64,000 bases of DNA, from NCBI GenBank assembly GCA_020635285.1, contig JACKAB010000012.1, positions 44,929 through 108,928 of the forward strand. Direction: 5' to 3'. Each line of letters opens with the position of its first letter. Position 1 is the first letter of the stretch. Both the position numbers and the translations under genes were made by a program. The notes under the pieces were generated by a model. That model was not told the origin of the DNA and did not search any database. It was given only the letters and a program-made list of their open reading frames with translations. Positions 9,320-17,305 of the stretch are shown piece after piece. This DNA comes from Ignavibacteriales bacterium (GTDB taxonomy: Bacteria > Bacteroidota > Ignavibacteria > Ignavibacteriales > Melioribacteraceae).

Positions 9320-9928
9320 ATGAACGAAAAAGAAAAAATAGCAAATTACTCAAAAGATGTCTTCTTTAAATCCGGTTTTTATAAAATAACTATGGATGAG
9401 ATTGCCCAAGGGCTTAGGGTAAGTAAAAAAACTATTTACAAATACTTTCCATCAAAAAATATTCTGCTCGAAAATGTAATTAAAGCATTTATGAATAGTA
9501 CAAAAAAAAGACTTCTTAAAAATATTAGCGAGCAAGAAAATTCAATACTAAAAATTAAGTCGCTTACAGAAGCATTTGCGGAGTTATCACTTAAATTAAA
9601 TCAAAAATTGCTTTATGATCTTCAAACTCATATGCCCGAATTATGGGAATCCGTTGAAAGCTTCAGAGGAGAAGTAATAAAAAGTATATGGGAAGATATT
9701 ATCAATCAAGGAAAGAAAGAAGGGTATATAGTAGATAAACCAAATGATATAATTATTACGGTAATTTATGCGGCAATTAGAAGTATTATTAACCCAACCT
9801 TCTTACTTAACCATAATTATTCAATAAATGAAGCGTTCAAAATCACCTTTGATTTACTAATTCAAGGTCTGCTCACTCCGGAAGGATTAAAAGTTTATAA
9901 AAATATTGAAAAGGAAAATACAAAATGA
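9320..9928 (+). CDS. TetR/AcrR family transcriptional regulator
   Basis: A 202-residue repressor. The N-terminal helix-turn-helix is clear (ITMDEIAQGLRVSKKTIYKYF, followed by SKNILLENVI). The rest is the helical ligand-binding domain. It heads the efflux operon and overlaps the HlyD gene by ATGA (9925-9928). The arrangement TetR, membrane fusion protein, ABC ATPases and two ABC-2 permeases resembles the E. coli CecR (YbiH)-YbhGFSR system. It likely binds the palindrome at 9264-9293 and is released by a substrate of the pump. Confidence 0.9.
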   Translation: MNEKEKIANYSKDVFFKSGFYKITMDEIAQGLRVSKKTIYKYFPSKNILLENVIKAFMNSTKKRLLKNISEQENSILKIKSLTEAFAELSLKLNQKLLYDLQTHMPELWESVESFRGEVIKSIWEDIINQGKKEGYIVDKPNDIIITVIYAAIRSIINPTFLLNHNYSINEAFKITFDLLIQGLLTPEGLKVYKNIEKENTK

Positions 9929-10896
9929 AAAGGGCTAAAATAATTCTCACTCTGATTTTAACATCAATATTAGCAAGCTGCGGAAACAATGACGATGGCA
10001 AATCAATTAAAGCAACTGGAAATATTGAAGCAACCTTTGTAACTCTAAGCTCTAAAGTTGCTGGTGAAGTTTTAGAAATTAATTTTCCAGAAGGCTCACT
10101 TGTAAATGCCGGCGACACTATCTTAAGAATTGATGACGAAACATTAAAACTTCAACTTATGCAAGCTTCGGCAGCCAGACAAAGTGCAGAAGCGCAGCTT
10201 GAACTTCTAAAAATCGGATCACGGCGTGAAGATATTGCGCAAGCTCAATCAATGTTTACTCAGGCAGAAATTGGTTTGGCACAAGCTGAAAAGGACAAAG
10301 AAAGAATGCAAAACCTTTTAGCAACCAACGCAATTACAAAAAAACAATTTGAAGATGTAAATTCCAAATATGAAGTAGTAAAATCACAGTTCAATGCAGC
10401 AAAAGAAAATTTAACAAAAATTAAAAACATTGCAAGACCAGAAGATTTGAGAAAAGCAGAAGCCGGTCTCAACCAAACAATTGCAAACGAAAAATTAATT
10501 CAAAAAAGTATAAATGATTGTTATGTAAAATCTCCAATTAACGGATTTGTGGTAGAACACTTTTATGAGAAAGGAGAAACTGTTTCTCCAATGGCATCGC
10601 TAATAAAGGTTGCAGATTTATCTAAAGTTGATTTAGATATTTATATAAATGAAGTTGAGCTTCCAAAAGTTCAATTAAATCAAGAAGTAAATGTAACTGT
10701 TGATGCTTTTGATGATAAAATTTTTAACGGAAAAGTAATTTACATTTCACCGGAATCTGAATTTACACCAAAAAATATTCAAACTCCCGATGAAAGAACA
10801 AAACTTGTTTATAAAGTAAAAGTTGAAATTGATAACCCCGATTTTCAATTAAAAAGTGGAATGCCTGCTGATGCGGAAATAAAATTACAAGATTGA
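9925..10896 (+). CDS. HlyD family membrane fusion lipoprotein (YbhG-like)
   Basis: A 323-residue periplasmic adaptor. A lipoprotein signal peptide ends in LASCG (Cys about 19). The protein then shows a biotinyl/lipoyl-like half (GEVLEINFPEGSLVNAGDTI), a long Ala/Gln/Lys/Glu-rich coiled-coil hairpin (about 75-185), the second lipoyl half (SPINGFVVEHFYEKGETVS) and a beta-barrel domain. It should bridge the inner-membrane ABC exporter and the TolC-type channel encoded downstream. Its gene overlaps the TetR gene and is followed by the first inverted-repeat cassette. Confidence 0.9.
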   Translation: MKRAKIILTLILTSILASCGNNDDGKSIKATGNIEATFVTLSSKVAGEVLEINFPEGSLVNAGDTILRIDDETLKLQLMQASAARQSAEAQLELLKIGSRREDIAQAQSMFTQAEIGLAQAEKDKERMQNLLATNAITKKQFEDVNSKYEVVKSQFNAAKENLTKIKNIARPEDLRKAEAGLNQTIANEKLIQKSINDCYVKSPINGFVVEHFYEKGETVSPMASLIKVADLSKVDLDIYINEVELPKVQLNQEVNVTVDAFDDKIFNGKVIYISPESEFTPKNIQTPDERTKLVYKVKVEIDNPDFQLKSGMPADAEIKLQD

Positions 10897-10907
10897 AAAA
10901 TTACAAT

Positions 10908-11346
10908 ATTTCAAGATTAAATACTTAGGAACTAGAAATGTCGATTAAACAATTTGAAGATTTGAAAGTGTGGCAAGCATCAAGAGAATTTATAACACTT
11001 ACTTATAAGCTCACTTCTAAACCTAAATTTAAAACTGATTTTGGATTAAAAGATCAATTTCAAAGAGCGTCCGTTTCTGTAATGAATAATATTGCAGAAG
11101 GTTTTGAACGAGATAACAATAAAGAGTTTGTAAGATTTTTAACATACTCAAAAGGCTCTGCCGGAGAAGTAAGGAGTTTACTTTATGTCGCTTTAGATCT
11201 GGAATATATATCCGAATCAGAATTCTTAGAACATTATAATTTAGCAATTGATATAATAACACAGATTGCAAATTTTATTAAATATCTAAACAAAACTAAA
11301 TAATGATTTTATTAGATCAATCTTGAAATCTTGGTAATCTTGAAAT
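10908..11346. repeat. Inverted-repeat cassette around four-helix-bundle gene (copy 1)
   Basis: A perfect 12-bp inverted repeat, ATTTCAAGATTA (10908-10919) and TAATCTTGAAAT (11335-11346), encloses the four-helix-bundle gene 10938-11303. Additional CAAGATT/AATCTTG copies lie next to both arms. The right arm reaches into the ATG of the next ABC gene (11345). In 23S rRNA intervening sequences the same protein family is encoded in the loop of such a stem, so this looks like a free-standing version of that arrangement. Confidence 0.6.
10938..11303 (+). CDS. Four-helix-bundle protein (23S rRNA IVS / Avd-like)
   Basis: A 121-residue protein of the TIGR02436 family (S23, 23S rRNA intervening-sequence protein). 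Diagnostic parts are FEDLKVWQASREF at the start, DFGLKDQFQRASVSVMNNIAEGFER in the middle and SKGSAGEVRSLLYVALDLEYIS towards the end. Members are basic pentameric helical bundles that bind nucleic acid; relatives act as Avd in diversity-generating retroelements. No reverse transcriptase gene is visible here. It interrupts an efflux operon between the HlyD and ATPase genes, within an inverted repeat. It has no evident link to transport. Confidence 0.88.
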   Translation: MSIKQFEDLKVWQASREFITLTYKLTSKPKFKTDFGLKDQFQRASVSVMNNIAEGFERDNNKEFVRFLTYSKGSAGEVRSLLYVALDLEYISESEFLEHYNLAIDIITQIANFIKYLNKTK

Positions 11347-12265
11347 GAATATTATCATTCAAATAGATAACTTTTCAAAATCATACGGTAACCTAAAAGC
11401 TGTAAACGGAATTTCCTTATCTATTCCAAAAGGAGAAATGTTTGGATTGGTTGGACCTGATGGAGCTGGAAAGACAACAACAATAAGGGCTTTGTGCGGA
11501 TTGTTAAAATCTGATAGCGGAAACATTTCTTTAATGGATTTCGATATTAAAAAGAATAGAAAAGATATTCAAAATAATATTGGCTACTTATCTCAAAAAT
11601 TTAGTCTGTATGAAGATTTAACAATCGATGAAAATATCGAATTCTTTGCTGAAATTCATAACATAAAAAAGTACGAAGAAAGACGAAACGAATTATTAGA
11701 ATTTACACGACTAACTGAATTTAGGAAAAGACAAGCCGGCAGACTTTCCGGTGGAATGAAACAAAAGCTGGCGTTGGCTTGCAGTTTAATTCACAAACCA
11801 AAAATACTTTTTTTAGATGAACCAACAACTGGGGTTGATCCGGTTTCTCGGAGAGATTTTTGGAAAATACTTTCTAACTTGCTTAAAGATGGTATTACAA
11901 TTTTTATGACCACTCCTTATTTAGATGAGGCTGAACGTTGCAACCGGGTTGCATTGATGAACAAAGGAGAAATAATTACTCTTGATACCCCAGCAAAAAT
12001 AAAAGAATCAATAAATAAAAAAGTTATAGAGATAGTGTGTGATGATGTTCGACTTGCGGGGAAGTTAATTAAAGAGAAACTAGATCTTGACGTTCAATTG
12101 TTTGGCGATAGATTAAACACAGTTGTAAGTAATGCAGAAAGTGAATTTAAAAGAATAGAAAAATTATTAACTGAAAATAATATTTCCATAAATGATTATA
12201 GAATAAATATTCCATCTTTAGAAAATGTATTTATTCATTTAGTAAAAAGTTCAGAAACAAATTGA
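11345..12265 (+). CDS. ABC transporter ATP-binding protein (YbhF N-half-like, degenerate H-loop)
   Basis: A 306-residue ATPase of the drug/polysaccharide ABC-2 exporter type. Walker A is GPDGAGKTT, the signature is LSGGMKQKL and Walker B is ILFLDEPTTGVDP. The H-loop reads TTPYLDEAERC, with Pro where the switch histidine is expected. The C-terminal 90 residues are the usual DUF4162-like extension. In E. coli YbhF two such units are fused; here they are separate genes (this one and 14035-14964) with the TolC gene between. It should power the efflux pump together with the second ATPase. Confidence 0.9.
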   Translation: MNIIIQIDNFSKSYGNLKAVNGISLSIPKGEMFGLVGPDGAGKTTTIRALCGLLKSDSGNISLMDFDIKKNRKDIQNNIGYLSQKFSLYEDLTIDENIEFFAEIHNIKKYEERRNELLEFTRLTEFRKRQAGRLSGGMKQKLALACSLIHKPKILFLDEPTTGVDPVSRRDFWKILSNLLKDGITIFMTTPYLDEAERCNRVALMNKGEIITLDTPAKIKESINKKVIEIVCDDVRLAGKLIKEKLDLDVQLFGDRLNTVVSNAESEFKRIEKLLTENNISINDYRINIPSLENVFIHLVKSSETN

Positions 12266-12272
12266 GTACAAT

Positions 12273-13589
12273 ATGAAAAAAATAATTTTTGCGCTAATAA
12301 TAATATTTTCAATCAAAAGTTTTACGCAGACAAAAACTTATACTTTGGATGAAAGCATTAAATTAGGAATCGAAAACAGCAAAGTTTTAAAAATATCCAA
12401 TGCAAAATTGGCAATTGCATCAGCAAAAGTTACGGAAATAAAATCACAAAGATTTCCTAAGTTAAGTTTTAATGCAGCCTATATGCGCTTGAGTGATGTT
12501 CCGCCATTCGAAATTTCAACATCTTTTTTTCCAACACCAATTAGAATTCAAGAAGCTGTTCTAAACACTTATAATTTTAAGTTATCATTGCAACAGCCAA
12601 TATTTACAGGCTTTAAATTGTCGGCTTTAAATTCTGCTGCTGATTATAATTTAGAATCAACCGAGTTGGATTATTCAAAAGATATAAATGAAGAAGCGTT
12701 TAAAATTATATCTGCCTTCTGGAATATTTATAAAGCCGAAAATGCAAATAAAATTATTGATGAAAATCTTAAAAGTTTAGAATCTCACATTAACGATGCA
12801 AAAAGTTTTTTAGAGAATGATTTAATCACCAGAAATGATTTGTTAAAAATTGAAGTACAATACTCCACAGTTCAGTTAAAAAAAGTAGAAGTAGAAAATG
12901 CACTCGAAATAGCAAAAGCTTTATTCAATAAAACATTAGGCAACGGAATTTCTGACGAAGTAAAAATTGAAACTGAAGAACTCACATTGAATATTCATAA
13001 AGGCAATTTTAATGATTTATTAATCGAGGCAAAATCAAATCGCTTAGAACTCGAATCTGTTTCAAAAAGAATTCTGGCAGGTAAAGAACAGCTTAGTGCA
13101 AGTAAATCAGGTTGGTATCCGTCAATATTTTTAATTTCCGATTTTTATTACAGCCGGCCAAACCAAAGAATATTTCCTCAAAAAGATCAGTTTGATGATA
13201 CATGGGATGTTGGAGTATCACTCAGTTGGGATATTTGGAATTGGGGTTATAATTCTTCGCAATCGCAGCAAGCTCAAAGTAATTTAGTTCAACTTGAAAC
13301 CAGTGCGCAGCAATTAGAAGAGGCAATAGAAGTTGAAGTTTATAACACATTCTTAAATCTGGAAACGGCAAAAAAGAAGGTGGAATTAAGTAAACAAACA
13401 CTTGAACAAGCTGAGGAAAATTACAGAATTACAAATGATAAATTTTTGGTTCAGTTAGTAAGTACAACCGATTTACTCGATGCAGAAACCTCCGTTTATA
13501 ATTCGAAAACTGAGTTGTTAAATGCTTTAGTAGATTATGAATTATCTCGAAAGAGATTAGAAAAAGCAATTGGCGGAAAACTTTATTAA
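12273..13589 (+). CDS. TolC family outer-membrane efflux protein
   Basis: A 438-residue outer-membrane channel with signal peptide (1-18, ending KSFTQ). Two internally related halves contain the long alpha-helical coiled-coil segments typical of OEP/TolC proteins (about 130-235 and 340-435), for example EEAFKIISAFWNIYKAENAN and VEVYNTFLNLETAKKKVELS. It provides the exit duct for the HlyD/ABC pump. It starts 7 bases after the first ATPase gene and is followed by the second inverted-repeat cassette. Confidence 0.9.
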   Translation: MKKIIFALIIIFSIKSFTQTKTYTLDESIKLGIENSKVLKISNAKLAIASAKVTEIKSQRFPKLSFNAAYMRLSDVPPFEISTSFFPTPIRIQEAVLNTYNFKLSLQQPIFTGFKLSALNSAADYNLESTELDYSKDINEEAFKIISAFWNIYKAENANKIIDENLKSLESHINDAKSFLENDLITRNDLLKIEVQYSTVQLKKVEVENALEIAKALFNKTLGNGISDEVKIETEELTLNIHKGNFNDLLIEAKSNRLELESVSKRILAGKEQLSASKSGWYPSIFLISDFYYSRPNQRIFPQKDQFDDTWDVGVSLSWDIWNWGYNSSQSQQAQSNLVQLETSAQQLEEAIEVEVYNTFLNLETAKKKVELSKQTLEQAEENYRITNDKFLVQLVSTTDLLDAETSVYNSKTELLNALVDYELSRKRLEKAIGGKLY

Positions 13590-13590
13590 A

Positions 13591-14027
13591 CAGAATTCAG
13601 AAAACAGAACTCAGAACCAAAAAACAAAAGAGATTAAAAATGAAAGAACAAAAGACTAAGGTTTTCACTGATTTAATAGTTTGGCAAAAGGCACACCATT
13701 TTGTTTTAGAAGTTTACAGAATGACAACTGAATTTCCTAATTATGAAATATATGGTTTAACTTCTCAATTTAGAAGAGCGGCAATTTCAATCCCGGCAAA
13801 TATAGCAGAAGGTTACAAAAAACGTGGGCACAAAGATAAGTTGAACTATTTGAATATCGCTCAAGGCTCACTCGAAGAGTGCAGATACTATTTAATTTTA
13901 GCGCGTGATTTAGAATACGGAAGTTCTGATATTCTGAATAATTTAATTATAGAAGTAAGCAAATTATTAACAAAATATTCCGAAGTAATTCGGAATTCAA
14001 ATAACTGATTTCTGAGTTCTGGATTCT
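13591..14027. repeat. Inverted-repeat cassette around four-helix-bundle gene (copy 2)
   Basis: A perfect 12-bp inverted repeat, CAGAACTCAGAA (13605-13616) and TTCTGAGTTCTG (14010-14021), flanks the gene 13640-14008. It extends outward as CAGAATTCAGAA (13591-13602) against the complement of GGATTCTG (14020-14027) with a short bulge. The arm sequence differs completely from that of copy 1, although the enclosed genes belong to one family, so the stem rather than its sequence is conserved. Confidence 0.6.
13640..14008 (+). CDS. Four-helix-bundle protein (23S rRNA IVS / Avd-like)
   Basis: A 122-residue second member of the TIGR02436 family in the same operon. It shows FTDLIVWQKAHHFVLEVYRM, a YGLTSQFRRAAISIPANIAEGY segment and AQGSLEECRYYLILARDLEY. 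These match the core of the family better than copy 1 (the two share perhaps one third of positions by eye), so they are not recent duplicates of each other. It sits between the TolC gene and the second ATPase gene in the transport direction, enclosed by inverted repeats. A role in RNA binding is known for the family only in outline. Confidence 0.9.
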   Translation: MKEQKTKVFTDLIVWQKAHHFVLEVYRMTTEFPNYEIYGLTSQFRRAAISIPANIAEGYKKRGHKDKLNYLNIAQGSLEECRYYLILARDLEYGSSDILNNLIIEVSKLLTKYSEVIRNSNN

Positions 14028-14034
14028 GACTACT

Positions 14035-14964
14035 ATGTATTCTATTGAAGTAAATAATCTTAACAAATCATTCGGCAATTTTATTGCTGTAAACGATGTT
14101 TCCTTTAATGTTAAGGCTGGAGAAATATTTGGATTTCTTGGTGCAAACGGTGCTGGGAAATCTACAACAATTAAAATGCTTTGCGGAATTCTGGAACCTA
14201 CTAGCGGTGATGCAAAAGTAGGCGGATACAGCATTAAGAATCAACCGGATTTAGTTAAACAGAATATTGGTTATATGTCGCAGAAGTTTTCACTTTATAA
14301 TGATCTTTCTGTTGAAGAAAACATTAGATTTTTTGGCGGAGTTTACGGTTTAGAAGATAAAGAACTAAAAGAAAGAATGAAATGGATTTTAAAAACAGCA
14401 AACTTAACCGGACAAGAAAAACTATTAACCGGTTCACTTCCCGGGGGAATTAAACAAAGACTGGCTTTAGGCACGGCTGTTGTTCACAAACCAAAAATAG
14501 TTTTTTTGGATGAACCAACAAGCGGAGTTGATCCAATTTCCAGGCGTTCTTTTTGGGATTTAATTAATGAACTCTCCTCAGAAGGAATTACAGTTTTAGT
14601 AACAACACATTATCTGGAAGAAGCGGAATATTGCGGAAACATAATCTTAATTAATGCAGGGAAACTAATAGCAGAAGGTAATTCCAAGGTTTTAAAGACT
14701 AAATATTTGCAAAACCCAATTTATGAAGTTGAATGCAACAATGTAATTGAAGCAATGGAAGTTTTGGAAAAATCCGATATTGTTGATGAAACTTCAATAT
14801 TCGGAAATTCAATTCATATAATTATGAACAATAATTTTAAAAATGAAAATCAAATTTTTGATACTTTAAAATCTCAAGCCAATATTCAGATTAAAAGAAT
14901 TGAAAAGATTACACCAACTTTAGAAGATGTTTTTATTCACTTATTGGAGAAAGATAAAAAGTGA
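14035..14964 (+). CDS. ABC transporter ATP-binding protein (YbhF C-half-like)
   Basis: A 309-residue ATPase partner of the one at 11345. Walker A is GANGAGKST, Walker B is IVFLDEPTSGVDP and the H-loop is intact (TTHYLEEAEYC), but the signature is LPGGIKQRL instead of LSGG. Combined with the missing H-loop His of the partner, both defects fall in the same composite ATP site, predicting one catalytic and one degenerate site. The gene overlaps the permease gene by GTGA (14961-14964). It starts 26 bases after the four-helix-bundle gene. Confidence 0.9.
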   Translation: MYSIEVNNLNKSFGNFIAVNDVSFNVKAGEIFGFLGANGAGKSTTIKMLCGILEPTSGDAKVGGYSIKNQPDLVKQNIGYMSQKFSLYNDLSVEENIRFFGGVYGLEDKELKERMKWILKTANLTGQEKLLTGSLPGGIKQRLALGTAVVHKPKIVFLDEPTSGVDPISRRSFWDLINELSSEGITVLVTTHYLEEAEYCGNIILINAGKLIAEGNSKVLKTKYLQNPIYEVECNNVIEAMEVLEKSDIVDETSIFGNSIHIIMNNNFKNENQIFDTLKSQANIQIKRIEKITPTLEDVFIHLLEKDKK

Positions 14965-16097
14965 ATTTTAATCGACTTAATGCAATCACAAAAAAAGAGT
15001 TTAAACATCTGCTAAGAGATTACAGAATGCTTGCTATTCTATTACTCTTCCCTGCTTTCTTATTGGTTGTCTTTGGCTACGCCATAAGTTTTGATGTCAA
15101 GAATATAAAGCTTGCTGTCTATGATCAAAATAATACTGAAATTAGTCGGGAGTTTTACAATTCATTAACTTCCTCGGAATATTTCTATATAACTAAATTT
15201 GTAAAAAATGATGCGGAAGTAAAAGATATTCTAGATAAAAAAATTGCACAATGCGTTGCAATTATTCCTAAAAATTTCTCTCAAAATTTTTATTCAAAGC
15301 AAAATGTAAAAATTCAAATTCTCACAGATGGTGTTGACGGCAATACTGCCACCATAATTCAGAATTATTTTAATGCTGCAGTATCTAGTTTTAATGCAGA
15401 AAAAACCGAAAAGGTCTTGAACCAAAAAGGTATAAAGGCATATATTCCATTTGATTTTCATCCAATTTTCTGGTTTAACAAAGACTTAAAAACAACTCGA
15501 TTTTTACTGCCCGGATTAATTGCAATGATCCTTGTCATAACTGCCGTTATTAGTGTTTCCTTAACATTGGTAAGAGAAAAAGAACGTGGAACAATTGAAC
15601 AAATAAATGTTTCTCCAATTAAAACAATTGAATTACTGCTTGGTAAAACATTTCCTTATATACTTTTGGCATTATTAAATGCAATCTTCATTTTAATAGT
15701 AGGATATTTTCTATTTGATGTTGAAGTAAAGGGAAGTTATTTACTCTTGACAATTACAACTCTCATATTTTTATTTACATCAACAAGTATTGGAATTTTC
15801 ATTTCGACCATTTCTGATTCGCAGCAGATTGCTTTTACACTTGCAACTTTTGCATCACTTCTTCCTTCAGTTATACTCTCCGGGTTTATATTCCCAATTG
15901 AAAGTATGCCAACATTTATTCAATTACTAACAAATATAACTCCGGCAAAATTTTTCATCAAAATATTACGAGCTATCATCTTACGTGGAGTAGGATTGAA
16001 TGCAATATGGGATCAGGTAATATACTTATTCATATTTGCTTTTTTGATGTTGTTTCTTGCAAATATAATTTTTACAAAAAAAGAAGCAAGTAGTTAA
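14961..16097 (+). CDS. ABC-2 type permease (YbhS/YbhR-like)
   Basis: A 378-residue inner-membrane permease of the ABC2_membrane_3 type. It has one N-terminal membrane helix (about 22-44), a periplasmic domain of about 130 residues, then five helices after residue 185, including the conserved VREKERGTIEQINVSPI loop. The start is GTG at 14961, overlapping the ATPase stop. It pairs with the next permease to form the channel of the efflux pump. Confidence 0.9.
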   Translation: MNFNRLNAITKKEFKHLLRDYRMLAILLLFPAFLLVVFGYAISFDVKNIKLAVYDQNNTEISREFYNSLTSSEYFYITKFVKNDAEVKDILDKKIAQCVAIIPKNFSQNFYSKQNVKIQILTDGVDGNTATIIQNYFNAAVSSFNAEKTEKVLNQKGIKAYIPFDFHPIFWFNKDLKTTRFLLPGLIAMILVITAVISVSLTLVREKERGTIEQINVSPIKTIELLLGKTFPYILLALLNAIFILIVGYFLFDVEVKGSYLLLTITTLIFLFTSTSIGIFISTISDSQQIAFTLATFASLLPSVILSGFIFPIESMPTFIQLLTNITPAKFFIKILRAIILRGVGLNAIWDQVIYLFIFAFLMLFLANIIFTKKEASS

Positions 16098-16101
16098 AGC
16101 T

Positions 16102-17232
16102 ATGAAAACAATTTTACATATTATAAAAAAGGAATTTTTACAATTCAAACGCGATCCAAAAATGTTTGGAATAGTTTTAATTGCGCCAATTGTTCAGTTA
16201 TTATTCTTAGGTTATGCAGCAACTTTGGATGTAAACAATGTTCATATTTTATTCATGGACCAAGACAAAACTGAAACTAGCAGAAATTTTATTGAACGAT
16301 TCGAAAGTTCAGGATTTTTTTCAATTGATTATTATGCAGATAGTTATGATGAACTTACAACTCAAATTAATAATGCGAATGTGCTGGTTGCGTTTGTAAT
16401 CCCAAAAGATTTTTCAAAAAATATAAATAGAAATGAAACTGTAAAACTTCAAGCAATATTTGATGGCTCGGATGGAAATACTGCTTCTATTGCTGCTGGC
16501 TATATTGGTAAAATTATTTCAGAATATTCCATAGATATAGTTATGGATTATAGAAATAAGAGAGGAATAAAAGTTCAGCCGGTTGGACAAATTTCCGCCG
16601 AGATTAGAACTTGGTACAATCCTTATCTTAAAACAAGATACTTTATGGTTCCGGCTATCGTGGCTTTGCTGCTCAGCATTATAACCATTCTGCTGACTTC
16701 CCTAGCAATAGTAAAAGAAAAAGAAATAGGGACACTTGAACAAATAATTGTAACGCCAATTAAATCATATCAACTTATAATTGGAAAGCTTGTTCCATTT
16801 TTAATTCTTGGCTTAATTTCAGTCGTACTTGTTATTACCATGATGGGAGTAATATTCAGTATTCCGGTTAGAGGAAGTATTACATTTTTATTTGTCGCCT
16901 CATTTTTTTATATACTATCTACATTAGGATTGGGATTATTCGTTTCAACAATTTCTAAAACGCAGCAGCAAGCAATGATGATTGCAATTTTCGCAATTAT
17001 GATGCCGATGATTTATCTATCCGGCTTTGCTTTCCCAATTGAAAATATGCCACAAATTTTGCAAGGGGTTAGCTATCTTATTCCTTTACGTTATTTTATT
17101 ACAATTATTCGTGGTGTAGTTTTTAAAGGAATTGGCATAGTTGATCTTTGGCAAGAATTAACTGTGCTATTTTTTATGGGTACGGCAATTTTAATTTTTA
17201 GCTCTTTAAGATTTAGGAAAAAATTAGATTAG
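16102..17232 (+). CDS. ABC-2 type permease (YbhR/YbhS-like)
   Basis: A 376-residue second permease with the same layout as the preceding one: an N-terminal helix, a large periplasmic loop, then a bundle of helices with the loop VKEKEIGTLEQIIVTPIKSY. The two permeases are clearly homologous but diverged, as in YbhS and YbhR. It starts 4 bases after its partner and closes the efflux operon. Substrates of CecR-YbhGFSR-type pumps include some antibiotics and dyes; nothing here identifies the substrate. Confidence 0.9.
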   Translation: MKTILHIIKKEFLQFKRDPKMFGIVLIAPIVQLLFLGYAATLDVNNVHILFMDQDKTETSRNFIERFESSGFFSIDYYADSYDELTTQINNANVLVAFVIPKDFSKNINRNETVKLQAIFDGSDGNTASIAAGYIGKIISEYSIDIVMDYRNKRGIKVQPVGQISAEIRTWYNPYLKTRYFMVPAIVALLLSIITILLTSLAIVKEKEIGTLEQIIVTPIKSYQLIIGKLVPFLILGLISVVLVITMMGVIFSIPVRGSITFLFVASFFYILSTLGLGLFVSTISKTQQQAMMIAIFAIMMPMIYLSGFAFPIENMPQILQGVSYLIPLRYFITIIRGVVFKGIGIVDLWQELTVLFFMGTAILIFSSLRFRKKLD

Positions 17233-17305
17233 TTTTTATTAATACTACTTCTTTTAATTAGTTAAACATATCTTTATAATCTTAAAATAAACTTTAACTA
17301 CAATT

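Noticed and set aside
10938..14008. Diversity-generating retroelement, because Avd proteins belong to the four-helix-bundle family
   Set aside because: No reverse transcriptase, template repeat or variable repeat was found nearby.
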